DNA of 64,000 nt from Aureibaculum luteum (GTDB taxonomy: Bacteria > Bacteroidota > Bacteroidia > Flavobacteriales > Flavobacteriaceae), in the NCBI RefSeq assembly GCF_003449015.1, contig NZ_QRGD01000001.1, forward strand, positions 372,001 to 436,000, in the 5' to 3' direction. The stretch's first letter is position 1, and each line of letters starts with the position of its first letter. Positions 16,376-25,163 of the stretch are shown here, one piece after another. The notes under the pieces are model-generated. The model saw only the letters and a program-made list of their open reading frames with translations. It did not search any database and had not been told where the DNA came from. A program made the translations under genes and the position numbers.

Positions 16376-16701
16376 TTTTATTTATTAATTGCTTTCGTAT
16401 TTAAAACAATTTCCAATTAAAAACTCCCCTTAGTTATTTACTTTTTTTTTAATATTTTATCTAAGTAGCTATAAATCAAGTAAAAAAATTGCCACTTCTT
16501 TTTGTATAAACGAGTAATTATTTCGATTATTTTATAAACGTACTAAATGAATCTAAAGGAAATCTCAAGATTCTTTACTTTTCCAGTATAATTTTCTATT
16601 TTTTTCCCAATACATAAGAAGGTCTCTTCTATAACTTGGTGTACGTAAACATTGTTAAAAAAAAGCTAAAATTCACCATTTTAGTACAACCTGTATTCTA
16701 T
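16376..16701. other. Intergenic region, nothing recognised
   Basis: About 325 AT-rich bases between the paralogue pair and the hydroxyproline cluster, with an oligo-T run near 16442-16450. No ORF, hairpin or promoter element could be supported. Confidence 0.5.
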
Positions 16702-17958
16702 TTAAAATTTTCGGTCGGGATTAAATGGTGTTAGATCTATTGAAGATTTCCTATCCGTAATAATTTCAGAAATCAATTTTCCAGTAGCAGGCCCAAGGCT
16801 CCACCCCATCATTGCATGTCCAGAACCTATGGTTAAATTTTCAAATTTGGAAGTTCTTCCAATATAAGGTAAGCCATCAGGTGAAACAGGACGTAACCCA
16901 CATTGTGCATTGTCTATATTATATTGTGGAATCTTTAAACCCTCATAATACTGTTCTGATGCATTTGCAATAGCATCAACTCGTTTCTTATTAATTGTAT
17001 GATTAAGACCAGACATTTCCATTGTGCCTGCAAATCGAGTAAAGTCCTTCATTGGAGTTACCGCCACTTTTTTCTCCATTAAAATTGCAGGATAATTGAT
17101 TCCTGTCTCTTCTTCCATATTAATTCTATAGCCCTTACCTCCTTCCATTGGAAGTTTTAAATGCATTTTTTTTGCTATAAGACCACTCCAAGAACCCGTA
17201 GCCAAAATTATTTCATCTGCCTTATAGCTATTATTTGCCGTTATTACCTCCGTTATATTTTTATTCTTAATCGCAAAATCAACAACCTTTTCATTTTTAA
17301 GGAATACAACACCCTTTTTGTCTAAAAAGATTTTCATACTACTCATTATTTCATTTGGACTGGTATGAAAATCACATAAGTAATGGATAGCTCCTTTTAC
17401 CTCTAAACTTACTTTCGGTTCTATAGCTTTTAATTCTTTCGCATTTAAGACCGTAGATTCTAGATTCATACCCTCTGCTACTCTAGCAATTTTTGACTCT
17501 GCTTCACCTGCCTTATCTGTTTTGTAAAGCATGAGCAATCCTTTTTTTTCTAATTGAAATTGCCCCAAATCATTTGAAGTATAAATCTCTTCGTATAAAT
17601 CTCTACTCAGAAGGTTTATATCTTTAATCACTGGCATGGCCCGTTCAACTTTATATTGAGTTGCAGATTTTTTAAAATACCAAGTCCATTTTAAAAAATC
17701 TAGATCTAACCGAGGCTTCATATAAAATGGACTCGTACTATTAAACATATATTTAATACCCTTAGAAATCATTCCAGGTGCCGCCAATGAAATAATATGA
17801 CTAGGCGTAAGGTAACCAGCATTAACATAAGAAGCACCTCCAGCGAGGCCATCCATATTAGTTTGATCAATAACCGTAACCCTGCAACCTTCTTTCTGCA
17901 AGAAATAGGCGGTACTTAATCCAATTATACCACCACCGATGATTATACAATTCTTCAC
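16702..17958 (-). CDS. FAD-dependent D-amino acid dehydrogenase (D-hydroxyproline dehydrogenase)
   Basis: 418 residues with a DAO-family Rossmann motif at the N-terminus (IIIGGGIIGLSTAY, GxGxxG at 8-13) and the C-terminal FAD/substrate motif GLRPVSPDGLPYIGR then GSGHAMMGWSLGPATGK. This matches the DadA type. Next to a hydroxyproline epimerase the likely reaction is oxidation of cis-4-hydroxy-D-proline to delta-1-pyrroline-4-hydroxy-2-carboxylate, with electrons passed to the respiratory chain. 14 bp after the epimerase stop in transcription order, so same operon. A general D-amino acid role is the alternative. Confidence 0.85.
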   Translation of the reverse strand: MKNCIIIGGGIIGLSTAYFLQKEGCRVTVIDQTNMDGLAGGASYVNAGYLTPSHIISLAAPGMISKGIKYMFNSTSPFYMKPRLDLDFLKWTWYFKKSATQYKVERAMPVIKDINLLSRDLYEEIYTSNDLGQFQLEKKGLLMLYKTDKAGEAESKIARVAEGMNLESTVLNAKELKAIEPKVSLEVKGAIHYLCDFHTSPNEIMSSMKIFLDKKGVVFLKNEKVVDFAIKNKNITEVITANNSYKADEIILATGSWSGLIAKKMHLKLPMEGGKGYRINMEEETGINYPAILMEKKVAVTPMKDFTRFAGTMEMSGLNHTINKKRVDAIANASEQYYEGLKIPQYNIDNAQCGLRPVSPDGLPYIGRTSKFENLTIGSGHAMMGWSLGPATGKLISEIITDRKSSIDLTPFNPDRKF

Positions 17959-17972
17959 TTTCTATTAGTAGT

Positions 17973-18983
17973 TTAAATTACTTGAAACCCAAACGCATAA
18001 GGATCATCCTCATCAATATTAATGGTATTATACCCATAAATTCTTGCCCAACCTTGGATACTTGGCACTATTGCCTTAATACCATTAGCTAAGTTAGTTT
18101 CTTTTACAATACGTCCAATAAATTTACTTCCGATAAAACTTTCATGAACAAATTTTTCTCCAATTTTTAACTTACCCTTTGCATATAATTGTGCCATCCT
18201 TGCAGATGTTCCAGTACCACAAGGACTTCTATCAATGGCCTTATTACCATAAAAAACAGCATTCCTACCAGAAGACAATTGGTCTATTGGGTTGCCCGTC
18301 CATAACATATGTGTTACATCTCTAATGGTATCATTTTCTGGATGAATAAACATATTGGAATATTTCTGATTAATTCTTTCTCTTACAACTTGTGAAAATT
18401 GAATAATTTTACTTGCTGTAAAATCGTGCACGCCAGAAAAGTTTTTTTGTGAATCTACAATGGCGTAATAATTACCGCCATAAGCTACATCAAAAGTGAT
18501 TTCGCCTAATTCGGGACAATCAATCTTTAAATTTTCAGCTGCTAAATAACTTTTCACATTATTTAATTTCACCCAATCTACTTTATTATTGGTTTGTTGA
18601 TATTCAATTTCAATCAAACCTTCTGGAGCTTCCATTCTTATTTTTCCAGAATTTTTTGGTTTTACTAACCCCTCCTCAATAGCAATGGTTATTGTTCCAA
18701 TAGTACCATGTCCACACATTGGCAAGCAACCAGAAGTTTCAATAAAAAGAATGGCAAAATCATTTTCAGGATTATGGGGCGGAAACAAAATGCTTCCACT
18801 CATCATGTCATGTCCGCGAGGTTCAAACATTAAGCCTTTTCTAATCCAATCATATTCTTTTAGAAAATGCTGGCGTTTTTCACTCATATTGCTACCCTTT
18901 AAAGTTGGACCACCTTCGGTAATTACCCGAACAGGATTACCACAAGTATGAGCATCAATGCATTTGAATATATACTTACTCAT
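17973..18983 (-). CDS. 4-hydroxyproline 2-epimerase (proline racemase family)
   Basis: 336 residues, standard for the family. Both catalytic cysteines are kept: C90 in PMCGHGTIGT and C255 in SPCGTGTSA. The pair of Cys indicates a two-base racemase/epimerase and excludes the trans-3-hydroxyproline dehydratase branch, which has Thr at the second... first site. Converts trans-4-hydroxy-L-proline to cis-4-hydroxy-D-proline, the first step of the pathway. Its start overlaps the stop region of the DUF885 gene by 8 bp, which suggests translational coupling. Confidence 0.9.
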   Translation of the reverse strand: MSKYIFKCIDAHTCGNPVRVITEGGPTLKGSNMSEKRQHFLKEYDWIRKGLMFEPRGHDMMSGSILFPPHNPENDFAILFIETSGCLPMCGHGTIGTITIAIEEGLVKPKNSGKIRMEAPEGLIEIEYQQTNNKVDWVKLNNVKSYLAAENLKIDCPELGEITFDVAYGGNYYAIVDSQKNFSGVHDFTASKIIQFSQVVRERINQKYSNMFIHPENDTIRDVTHMLWTGNPIDQLSSGRNAVFYGNKAIDRSPCGTGTSARMAQLYAKGKLKIGEKFVHESFIGSKFIGRIVKETNLANGIKAIVPSIQGWARIYGYNTINIDEDDPYAFGFQVI

Positions 18984-20709
18984 TTTTTACGCTATTAATG
19001 TAATCAAGGATTCTAGTCTCAAGAATTGGCAAAGTAACTGTACCTTCTTCTAAAACTATTTCATGAAATTCGCGAATATCAAATTTAATACCTAATTCTT
19101 TTTCTGCCTTTGTACGCAATTCTCTAATTTTTAATTCCCCTATTTTATAGGACAAAGCTTGGCCTGGCCAAGAAATATATCGGTCTGTTTCTGTATTTAT
19201 TTCATGTAATGATAACGCTGTATTTGAAGACATAAAATCGACTACTTGCTCTCTAGTCCAACCTTTAGCATGTATTCCGGTGTCAACTACCAATCGGCAG
19301 GCTCGCCACATTTCATAAGTCAATTGCCCAAATTTTTCATAAGGGGTTGTGTACATACTCATTTCTTCAGCTAAAAATTCACAATACAGGCCCCAACCTT
19401 CACCATATGCAGATAGGTACATATTTTTTCTGAATTCGGGAATACTATCACCTAATTCATTATTTAAACTTATTTGTAAATGATGTCCTGGTACAGCCTC
19501 ATGAACAGTTAACGAAGGTAACGTATATAAGGTTCTACTTTTTAAATCGTAGGTATTAACCCAGTAATAACCAGGTTCTGTACTGTTTTTCGTTGTACCA
19601 ATATATCTTCCTGCTGTATATTTAGGAGCAATAGCATCTGGGACAGGAGCAACGCCATATGGTTTTCGAGGTAAGGTTTTAAAGAATTTTGGTAATTGAG
19701 CATCTACACGTTTTGCCATATCTCTTGCAATCATCAATAATTCGTTGGGAGTTTTAGCATAAAACTGTTCATCGGTTCTTAAAAATTTTAAAAAGTCGGC
19801 AAAACTTCCTTTAAAGTTTAAATCAGTTATTATTTTTTCCATTTCAGCCTTTATCTTCGCTACTTCCTTTAAACCAATTTGATGAATATCATCAGCCGTA
19901 TATTGTGTACTGGTGGTATAAAAATTAATTCTGTTTTGATAAAACGCTTTCCCATTTGGTATTTCAGAAATACCAATACTTTTTCGGGCATTCGGAAAAT
20001 ATTCTACTTCAAAAAAGTTCTTTATTCTTTTAAACTGAGGCACAACAATCAACTCTATTAACGCCTTAGCTTGTTCAATGACTGAGTCTTTTTGAAAATT
20101 AGTTAAGGTAGAGGGTAAATCTTTAAAGGGAGAATAGAAAAAATTATCTACTGGATTATCGGTAATATGCGTATTATAAGTTGACTCATATCCTTTAAAA
20201 ATAACTTTAGGTTGCGTTATACCTTTCACTAATGCTAATTGCAATAAATCTAAATGTTGATCTACAAAAACCGGCAAAGCAGTTAATTTATTTAAATACT
20301 TCTTTACATCATCGTAGTTGTTCAGGTGATGAACCATATAGGGCAGATCAACATGAAACCCTGAATCAGAAAGCAATGGATTAAGATATTGCTCAAAACT
20401 ATTATAATCGATCGTTTCTTGCAGTGTGAATTTTAATAACGTTAAGGATATTTTTTCTGTATCAGATAGATCGTTTTCGTTAATTTCATTCAATAAATCT
20501 AATTGCTCTTTCGCATAATTAGCTTCTTTCTGATAGAATTCTTTTGTTGAAAGTCCTAATGGAAATTCTTTATCATCATAACCTTTGTGCTCTTGGTAAG
20601 TTTCAATAATTTCATTCAACACCACTGAAGCATTTTTTATTTGCTGTTTTTCATTACAAGCAGATGAAAATGCCAAAATCAATAATAATGATACTATATA
20701 ATTCTTCAT
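18976..20709 (-). CDS. DUF885 lipoprotein, putative metallopeptidase
   Basis: 577 residues from the ATG at 20707-20709, chosen because it starts a lipoprotein signal (MKNYIVSLLLILAFSSAC, Cys18); an ATG 48 nt upstream would bury it. The DUF885 domain fills the rest. It contains the HEAVPGHHLQ motif, a zinc-binding HExxxH variant typical of this family, plus GEGWGLYCEFLAEEM as the likely third-ligand region. Predicted to be membrane-attached and periplasmic. Within a hydroxyproline operon it may release proline or hydroxyproline from peptides; this is inferred from context only. Confidence 0.75.
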   Translation of the reverse strand: MKNYIVSLLLILAFSSACNEKQQIKNASVVLNEIIETYQEHKGYDDKEFPLGLSTKEFYQKEANYAKEQLDLLNEINENDLSDTEKISLTLLKFTLQETIDYNSFEQYLNPLLSDSGFHVDLPYMVHHLNNYDDVKKYLNKLTALPVFVDQHLDLLQLALVKGITQPKVIFKGYESTYNTHITDNPVDNFFYSPFKDLPSTLTNFQKDSVIEQAKALIELIVVPQFKRIKNFFEVEYFPNARKSIGISEIPNGKAFYQNRINFYTTSTQYTADDIHQIGLKEVAKIKAEMEKIITDLNFKGSFADFLKFLRTDEQFYAKTPNELLMIARDMAKRVDAQLPKFFKTLPRKPYGVAPVPDAIAPKYTAGRYIGTTKNSTEPGYYWVNTYDLKSRTLYTLPSLTVHEAVPGHHLQISLNNELGDSIPEFRKNMYLSAYGEGWGLYCEFLAEEMSMYTTPYEKFGQLTYEMWRACRLVVDTGIHAKGWTREQVVDFMSSNTALSLHEINTETDRYISWPGQALSYKIGELKIRELRTKAEKELGIKFDIREFHEIVLEEGTVTLPILETRILDYINSVKNE

Positions 20710-20910
20710 GTTGAATTTATTTTTATAATCTAAACTATTATACTTCCTTATAACCATTTAGAATATATTTATTTCCAATACTTTATATCACTTTGATGGA
20801 GCTTTTCAATATTTTTCCATCTTATTATTTCAAAGACATTACCCAAGGGGAAATTTCATTAAAAGTAAAATCGCCTCGATATCTTACACTTTTTTTAGAC
20901 ACTTTGTGAA

Positions 20911-22488
20911 TTAAGGTATTATTATTTTACCATTAACCTCTCTTACAATATGCAACGGATTACTATCCTTTAACTCTTTTGGTAATAATTCTTGAGGCCA
21001 ATCTTGAAAGCTAAATGGACGCACCCAACGTTGTATGGAATGAACTCCAACTGCTGTAAACCTACTATCGGTTGATGCTGGATAAGGACCACCATGTTGC
21101 ATTGACGGACAAACCTCAACACCTGTTGGCACACCATTAAATATAATTCTACCAACTCTATTTTGCAAAGCATCTATTACGTCAGAATAGTTAATTAATT
21201 CTTCATTATCTGAAATAACAGTCCCAGTCAATTGTCCTTCTAATTTTGAAATTATAGTTTCTAATTGTACTGCATCTTCGCATTGTACTACCATAGAAAA
21301 TGGACCAAATATTTCTTGGTGTAAGGTTGTGTTCTCTAAAAATGTATTGCCTTGGACTGTAGTAATTGCTTGTCTAGCATAATTAGGTTTTACTTCTCTA
21401 TCGAAATCTGCTGTTACTTTTAATCCAACTTGCGATAATGCTCTTTCTTTATTCTTTTCATAGGCTCCAACAATATTTGGATGCAACATCACAGACGGAT
21501 CAATTTTTACAATTTCTTGTGATAAGCAATTAATAAATTTAGTTAATACTTCACTTTTAATTCCTAATATCAAGCCTGGATTGGTACAAAACTGACCAGT
21601 ACCCAAAGTAACAGAACCAGCATAAGTTTTGGCTATAGCGTCTGCCCTATTTTTTAAAGCTTCTGGCAAGATTATAACTGGATTTACACTACCCATTTCT
21701 GCAAAAACTGGAATTGGCTCTTTACGTTTTGATGCAATATCTAATAGAGCTCTACCACCTATAATACTACCTGTAAACCCAACTGCTTTTACACCAGAGT
21801 GTTTAACCAATTGTCTACCTACTTCAATACCACTACTATTTAAATTTGAAAAAACGCCATTTGGCATACCTGTTTTCTCAGCTGCTTTTAGTACTGCAGA
21901 AGCAACCATTTCACCCGTACCTGCATGCATAGGATGCGATTTTACGATAACCGGACAACCGGCAGCTAATGCCGCCGCAGTATCACCACCCGCCGTAGAA
22001 AATGCAAATGCAAAATTACTAGCACCAAAAACAACCACTGGCCCTAAAGGAATCTTCATTTTTCTAAGGTCAGATTTAGGCATTGGTTCTCTATTTGGCT
22101 GAGCCATGTCAATAGTCGCTTCAACCCAAGAGCCTTCTTTTAGTAACGCAGCGAAATCTCGTAATTGCCCAACTGTTCTACCACGCTCTCCTTTTGCTCT
22201 CCCTTCTGGCAAGCCTGTTTCAGAACAATAAGTTTGTATCAATTCATCATCTAAAGTCAAAATTTCATCTGCAATGGCATTTAAAAAATCGGCTTTTTTT
22301 GCACCTGATACTTTTCTATATTGCTTAAAAGCATTGGTTGCTAAATTAACCGCTGCATGAATTTCTTCTGAAGTTGCTTCCGTGAAAGTGGAATTATTTT
22401 CCGTATTCAATACCGGGTTAAATGTTTTATATGTTTTTAAGCCTTTGGCTGATAATGTATTGCCAATGTAATTTTTTCCTGAAATCAT
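20911..22488 (-). CDS. Alpha-ketoglutaric semialdehyde dehydrogenase (NADP+-type ALDH)
   Basis: 525 residues. ALDH catalytic residues: E264 in FAEMGSVNP and nucleophile C301 in GTGQFCTNPG, with the cofactor-loop FTGSIIGGRAL before them. The length and the ATSEEIHAAVNLA opening fit the type III KGSADH group found in hydroxyproline clusters. Oxidises 2,5-dioxopentanoate (alpha-ketoglutarate semialdehyde) to 2-oxoglutarate, the last step of the route, feeding the TCA cycle. Precedes the DUF885 gene on the same strand. Confidence 0.9.
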   Translation of the reverse strand: MISGKNYIGNTLSAKGLKTYKTFNPVLNTENNSTFTEATSEEIHAAVNLATNAFKQYRKVSGAKKADFLNAIADEILTLDDELIQTYCSETGLPEGRAKGERGRTVGQLRDFAALLKEGSWVEATIDMAQPNREPMPKSDLRKMKIPLGPVVVFGASNFAFAFSTAGGDTAAALAAGCPVIVKSHPMHAGTGEMVASAVLKAAEKTGMPNGVFSNLNSSGIEVGRQLVKHSGVKAVGFTGSIIGGRALLDIASKRKEPIPVFAEMGSVNPVIILPEALKNRADAIAKTYAGSVTLGTGQFCTNPGLILGIKSEVLTKFINCLSQEIVKIDPSVMLHPNIVGAYEKNKERALSQVGLKVTADFDREVKPNYARQAITTVQGNTFLENTTLHQEIFGPFSMVVQCEDAVQLETIISKLEGQLTGTVISDNEELINYSDVIDALQNRVGRIIFNGVPTGVEVCPSMQHGGPYPASTDSRFTAVGVHSIQRWVRPFSFQDWPQELLPKELKDSNPLHIVREVNGKIIIP

Positions 22489-22576
22489 TTTGAATTTATT
22501 CTTTTTAAATATGTTTCTAAATCAACCAGTTTAAGAACAATTTTTGTTGAAACCGGATTTTTTTTAATAAATGTTT

Positions 22577-22750
22577 CTATCTAATTGGACATGGCTCAAA
22601 ATCACCTCCACAATTGGGACAAACATGCATTAATATTTGCTCTTCACAATAATTGCAAAAGGGCATTCAAAAGTGTGTATTGTAGCTTTATCAATATCAA
22701 ATACCAATGATGTATTGCAATTATTACATGTTGGTCTTATTTTAAATATT
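22577..22750 (-). pseudogene. Frameshifted DUF1272 zinc-ribbon remnant
   Basis: On the minus strand one frame reads RPTCNNCNTSLVFDIDK then TIHTFECPF, and another frame picks up with FCNYCEEQILMHVCPNCGG then PIR and a TAG at 22577-22579. Together they rebuild the DUF1272 pattern (RPxCxxCxxxL, FECxFCxxC, CPNCGGxF). The shift is explained by one missing T in a T run (A run on plus strand, 22657-22660). No ATG is seen before the RPTC segment, which abuts the stop of the upstream gene. Either a decayed gene or a single-base sequence error. Confidence 0.7.
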
Positions 22751-22751
22751 A

Positions 22752-23666
22752 CTACAAATTTTTATAGTCAGGCAAAGTGGGTCTCGTTTTTAAACTATTC
22801 TCTATAACACCAATAACCTGTTTACGTTCTTCTCCAAATAATGGCAATCTCGGTTCACGCACATATTCAGTACCTATGCCCGTATAAACTTCTGCCAGTT
22901 TAATATTTTGGACTAATTTAGGGTTAATATCCAACTCTAACAAAGGCATAAACCATCTATAAATTTCAAGAGCTTCTTTAATTCTTCCTGCTTTTTGTAA
23001 TTCGTATATAGCTACTGTTTCTGCCGGAAAAGCACAAACCAAACCTGCCACCCACCCATCTGCTCCTAGTAATAAACTCTCTAAAGCTACTGTATCAACA
23101 CCTGTCATAATCTTTAATCGATCTCCAAAACGATTTTTAATACGAGTTACATTTGTAGTATCACGTGTTGATTCTTTTACAGCCTCAATATTTTCACATT
23201 TTAACAACTCATCGAACATAGTATGCGTTACTTCAATCTTATAATCAACAGGGTTGTTGTATATCATAATGGGTAATGAAGTATTATTGGCTACTGCTTT
23301 AAAATACTCAACGGTCTCTTTGTCACCAGATTTATATCTCATTGGCGGTAACATCATCAACCCACTTGCTCCTGCTTTTTCTGCATTTTGTGCGGCTTCG
23401 ATTGCGGTTTTTGTTGATTGCTCTGCAATGTTCATCAATACAGGCACTTTATCCTTTACCATATCAACTGTAGCTTCTGTTAACACTTGCTTTTCAGCAT
23501 AAGACAAGGTACTGGCTTCTCCTAAGGTACCTCCTAAAACTATTCCATGTACGCCAGCATCTAATTGTGCTTTAATGTTGGTTTCAAACATTATTAAATC
23601 CAAATTATCATCTTTGGTGAACTTAGTAGTAACTGCAGGCATTATACCCTCCCATATAAATTTCAT
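22752..23666 (-). CDS. DapA/NAL-family lyase, probable pyrroline-4-hydroxy-2-carboxylate deaminase
   Basis: 304 residues, (beta/alpha)8 dihydrodipicolinate synthase family. The GGTLGE motif (45-50), Tyr136 (MIYNNP) and Schiff-base Lys164 (EAVKEST) are all present. In a hydroxyproline cluster this family member deaminates delta-1-pyrroline-4-hydroxy-2-carboxylate to alpha-ketoglutarate semialdehyde. By sequence alone dihydrodipicolinate synthase or N-acetylneuraminate lyase are alternatives; the neighbours decide. It is the first gene of the operon, divergent from the AraC regulator. Confidence 0.85.
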   Translation of the reverse strand: MKFIWEGIMPAVTTKFTKDDNLDLIMFETNIKAQLDAGVHGIVLGGTLGEASTLSYAEKQVLTEATVDMVKDKVPVLMNIAEQSTKTAIEAAQNAEKAGASGLMMLPPMRYKSGDKETVEYFKAVANNTSLPIMIYNNPVDYKIEVTHTMFDELLKCENIEAVKESTRDTTNVTRIKNRFGDRLKIMTGVDTVALESLLLGADGWVAGLVCAFPAETVAIYELQKAGRIKEALEIYRWFMPLLELDINPKLVQNIKLAEVYTGIGTEYVREPRLPLFGEERKQVIGVIENSLKTRPTLPDYKNL

Positions 23667-23776
23667 ATTCTATTGTTTTATATAATAGATGTAAAATTAT
23701 AATCATTCTATAAATTTTTCTAACACCGTTTTATCCACTATTAATACTATATTATCCTTTTTTACATAAATTGTTA

Positions 23777-23784
23777 TATTTTTG
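23777..23784 (+). promoter_or_regulatory. Candidate -7 element (TATTTTTG) of the AraC gene
   Basis: TATTTTTG matches TAnnTTTG, 17 bp before the regulator ATG, in the 135-bp divergent region shared with the hydroxyproline operon. No convincing TTG -33 box was found. Confidence 0.4.
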
Positions 23785-23801
23785 AATATTTTACCAAACA
23801 A

Positions 23802-24644
23802 ATGAAAGTATTTCCATTCAAAATTCCAAAACCAGAAAATAACGCTTTAGTCTATCAAGAAGATATTAGTGTTTCGTTTTATGACAAATTACATCAACAT
23901 GAGGAAATACAAATTAGCTTTATAGTTGAAGGGGAAGGTACTTTAGTTGTTGGTGATTCCATAAATTATTATAAACCCAATGATGTGTTGATTATCGGTA
24001 GCAATCTGCCACACATTTTTAAAAGCGATACCTCTATAGTAAAAAATTCGAAAATGTTCAGTCTGTTTTTTACCAAAATATCATTCGGAAATCATTTTTT
24101 TGAGCTTGAAGAAATGAGGGCTTTACAACCTTTTTTTAAAAGAGCTACTCACGGTTTTAAAATGGTTACACAACAAAAGGTGACCAAAAATTTGTTCTTA
24201 AAACTAAGTAAGACTAACAAACTTAACAGATTTATTATTTTAGTATAACTATTAAAAATAGCATCTACCTGCCGCTATAAAAGCCTTTCTTCCTTTATAA
24301 ACGAAAAACAATATTCTGATAATGAAGGACATAGAATGCGAAACGTTTTTGAATTTACAATGACACATTTTAATAGAGAAGTTACTTTAGAAAAAGTAGC
24401 AACAATTGCAAATATGACCAAAAATGCTTTTTGCAAATATTTTAAAAAACGAACTAATAAAACATATTTTCAGTTCTTATCAGAATTAAGAATAGAACAT
24501 GCCAGTAAATTACTGTTATCTGAAACTAATTATAGCATTTCTGAAATAGCATTTGAATCGGGATTTAAAAATATTTCAAATTTTAACAGACAATTTAAAA
24601 CTATAAAAAATTGTAGTCCATCGAAGTATAAAGATTATATGTAA
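23802..24644 (+). pseudogene. AraC-family regulator interrupted by an in-frame stop
   Basis: The frame runs 281 codons with a single internal TAA at 24246-24248. The first part (148 codons) is an AraC cupin sensor (FVEGEGTLVVGDS, DVLIIGSNLPHIFK). The part after the stop continues in the same frame through LLKIASTCRYKSLSS and ends in two HTH motifs (VTLEKVATIANMTKNAFCKYF and YSISEIAFESGFKNISNF). No frameshift is needed. The stop sits where family members have an acidic or polar residue before LLK, so a GAA to TAA change is likely. Divergent from the hydroxyproline operon and so its presumed regulator. An internal ATG at 24336 could give a separate DNA-binding fragment. Confidence 0.85.
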
Positions 24645-24738
24645 TGGATTATTAACTTTTCTAAAATCTTAAAACACACCGGTAAGCCACTATATAGTGA
24701 AATTCTCTTCTTAATGAAATATTTTATTCGCAAATTAA

Positions 24739-24769
24739 TTTGCATATTACAATTTTTACTCTACATTTG
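24739..24769 (+). promoter_or_regulatory. Promoter of the BlaI/BlaR1-like operon
   Basis: TTTG (24739-24742), 19-bp spacer, TACATTTG (24762-24769): a full match to the Bacteroidetes -33/-7 promoter form. The -7 element lies inside the palindrome 24759-24774, so a bound repressor would block it. Confidence 0.75.
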
Positions 24770-24774
24770 TAGAG
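24759..24774 (+). promoter_or_regulatory. BlaI-type operator 1 (CTCTACATTTGTAGAG)
   Basis: Perfect 7-bp dyad CTCTACA / TGTAGAG. The TACA...TGTA core is that of BlaI/MecI operators. Placed on the -7 element of the promoter of the adjacent BlaI-like gene, implying autorepression. Confidence 0.75.
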
Positions 24775-24780
24775 TTAATT

Positions 24781-24794
24781 CTAAACATGTAGAG
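24781..24794 (+). promoter_or_regulatory. BlaI-type operator 2 (CTAAACATGTAGAG)
   Basis: Imperfect second copy (right half TGTAGAG identical, left half 5 of 7). It lies between the predicted transcription start and the ATG at 24797, as in classic two-operator BlaI control regions. Confidence 0.6.
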
Positions 24795-24796
24795 CA

Positions 24797-25162
24797 ATGG
24801 CCTTATCAAAAACTGAAGAACAACTAATGCAATACCTCTGGAAGCTAGAAAAAGCTTTTATGAAAGATTTGTTAGCTATATACCCAGAACCTAAACCAGC
24901 AACTACAACTATTGCAACATTGTTAAAGCGAATGATCGGTAAAGGTTTTGTAGCGTACAAATTGTACGGAAATGCAAGAGAGTATTACCCATTAGTTAAA
25001 AAGAAAGATTACTTCGCTAAACATGTAAACGGATTGATTAAAACATTTTTTAACGATTCCGCATCACAATTTGCTTCATTTTTCACGGAAGAAACGAATT
25101 TGACCAAAGAAGAATTAGAAGACTTAAAAAAACTGATTGACAAACAAATAAAAGAAAAATAA
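24797..25162 (+). CDS. BlaI/MecI/CopY family transcriptional repressor
   Basis: 121 residues. The N-terminal winged helix is typical (LSKTEEQLMQYLWKLEKAFMKDLL, then PATTTIATLLKRMIGKGFV), with a C-terminal dimerisation helix region ending in EELEDLKKLIDKQIKEK. Represses its own operon through the dyads at 24759 and 24781. The repressor is inactivated by proteolysis triggered by the BlaR1-like partner in characterised systems. Its stop is one base before the ATG of that partner. The effector in this organism is unknown; a beta-lactamase gene is not adjacent. Confidence 0.9.
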   Translation: MALSKTEEQLMQYLWKLEKAFMKDLLAIYPEPKPATTTIATLLKRMIGKGFVAYKLYGNAREYYPLVKKKDYFAKHVNGLIKTFFNDSASQFASFFTEETNLTKEELEDLKKLIDKQIKEK

Positions 25163-25163
25163 T

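Noticed and set aside
24249-24335. Frameshift as the cause of the split AraC gene
   Set aside because: Both parts are in the same frame, with open codons between them; only one stop codon separates them.
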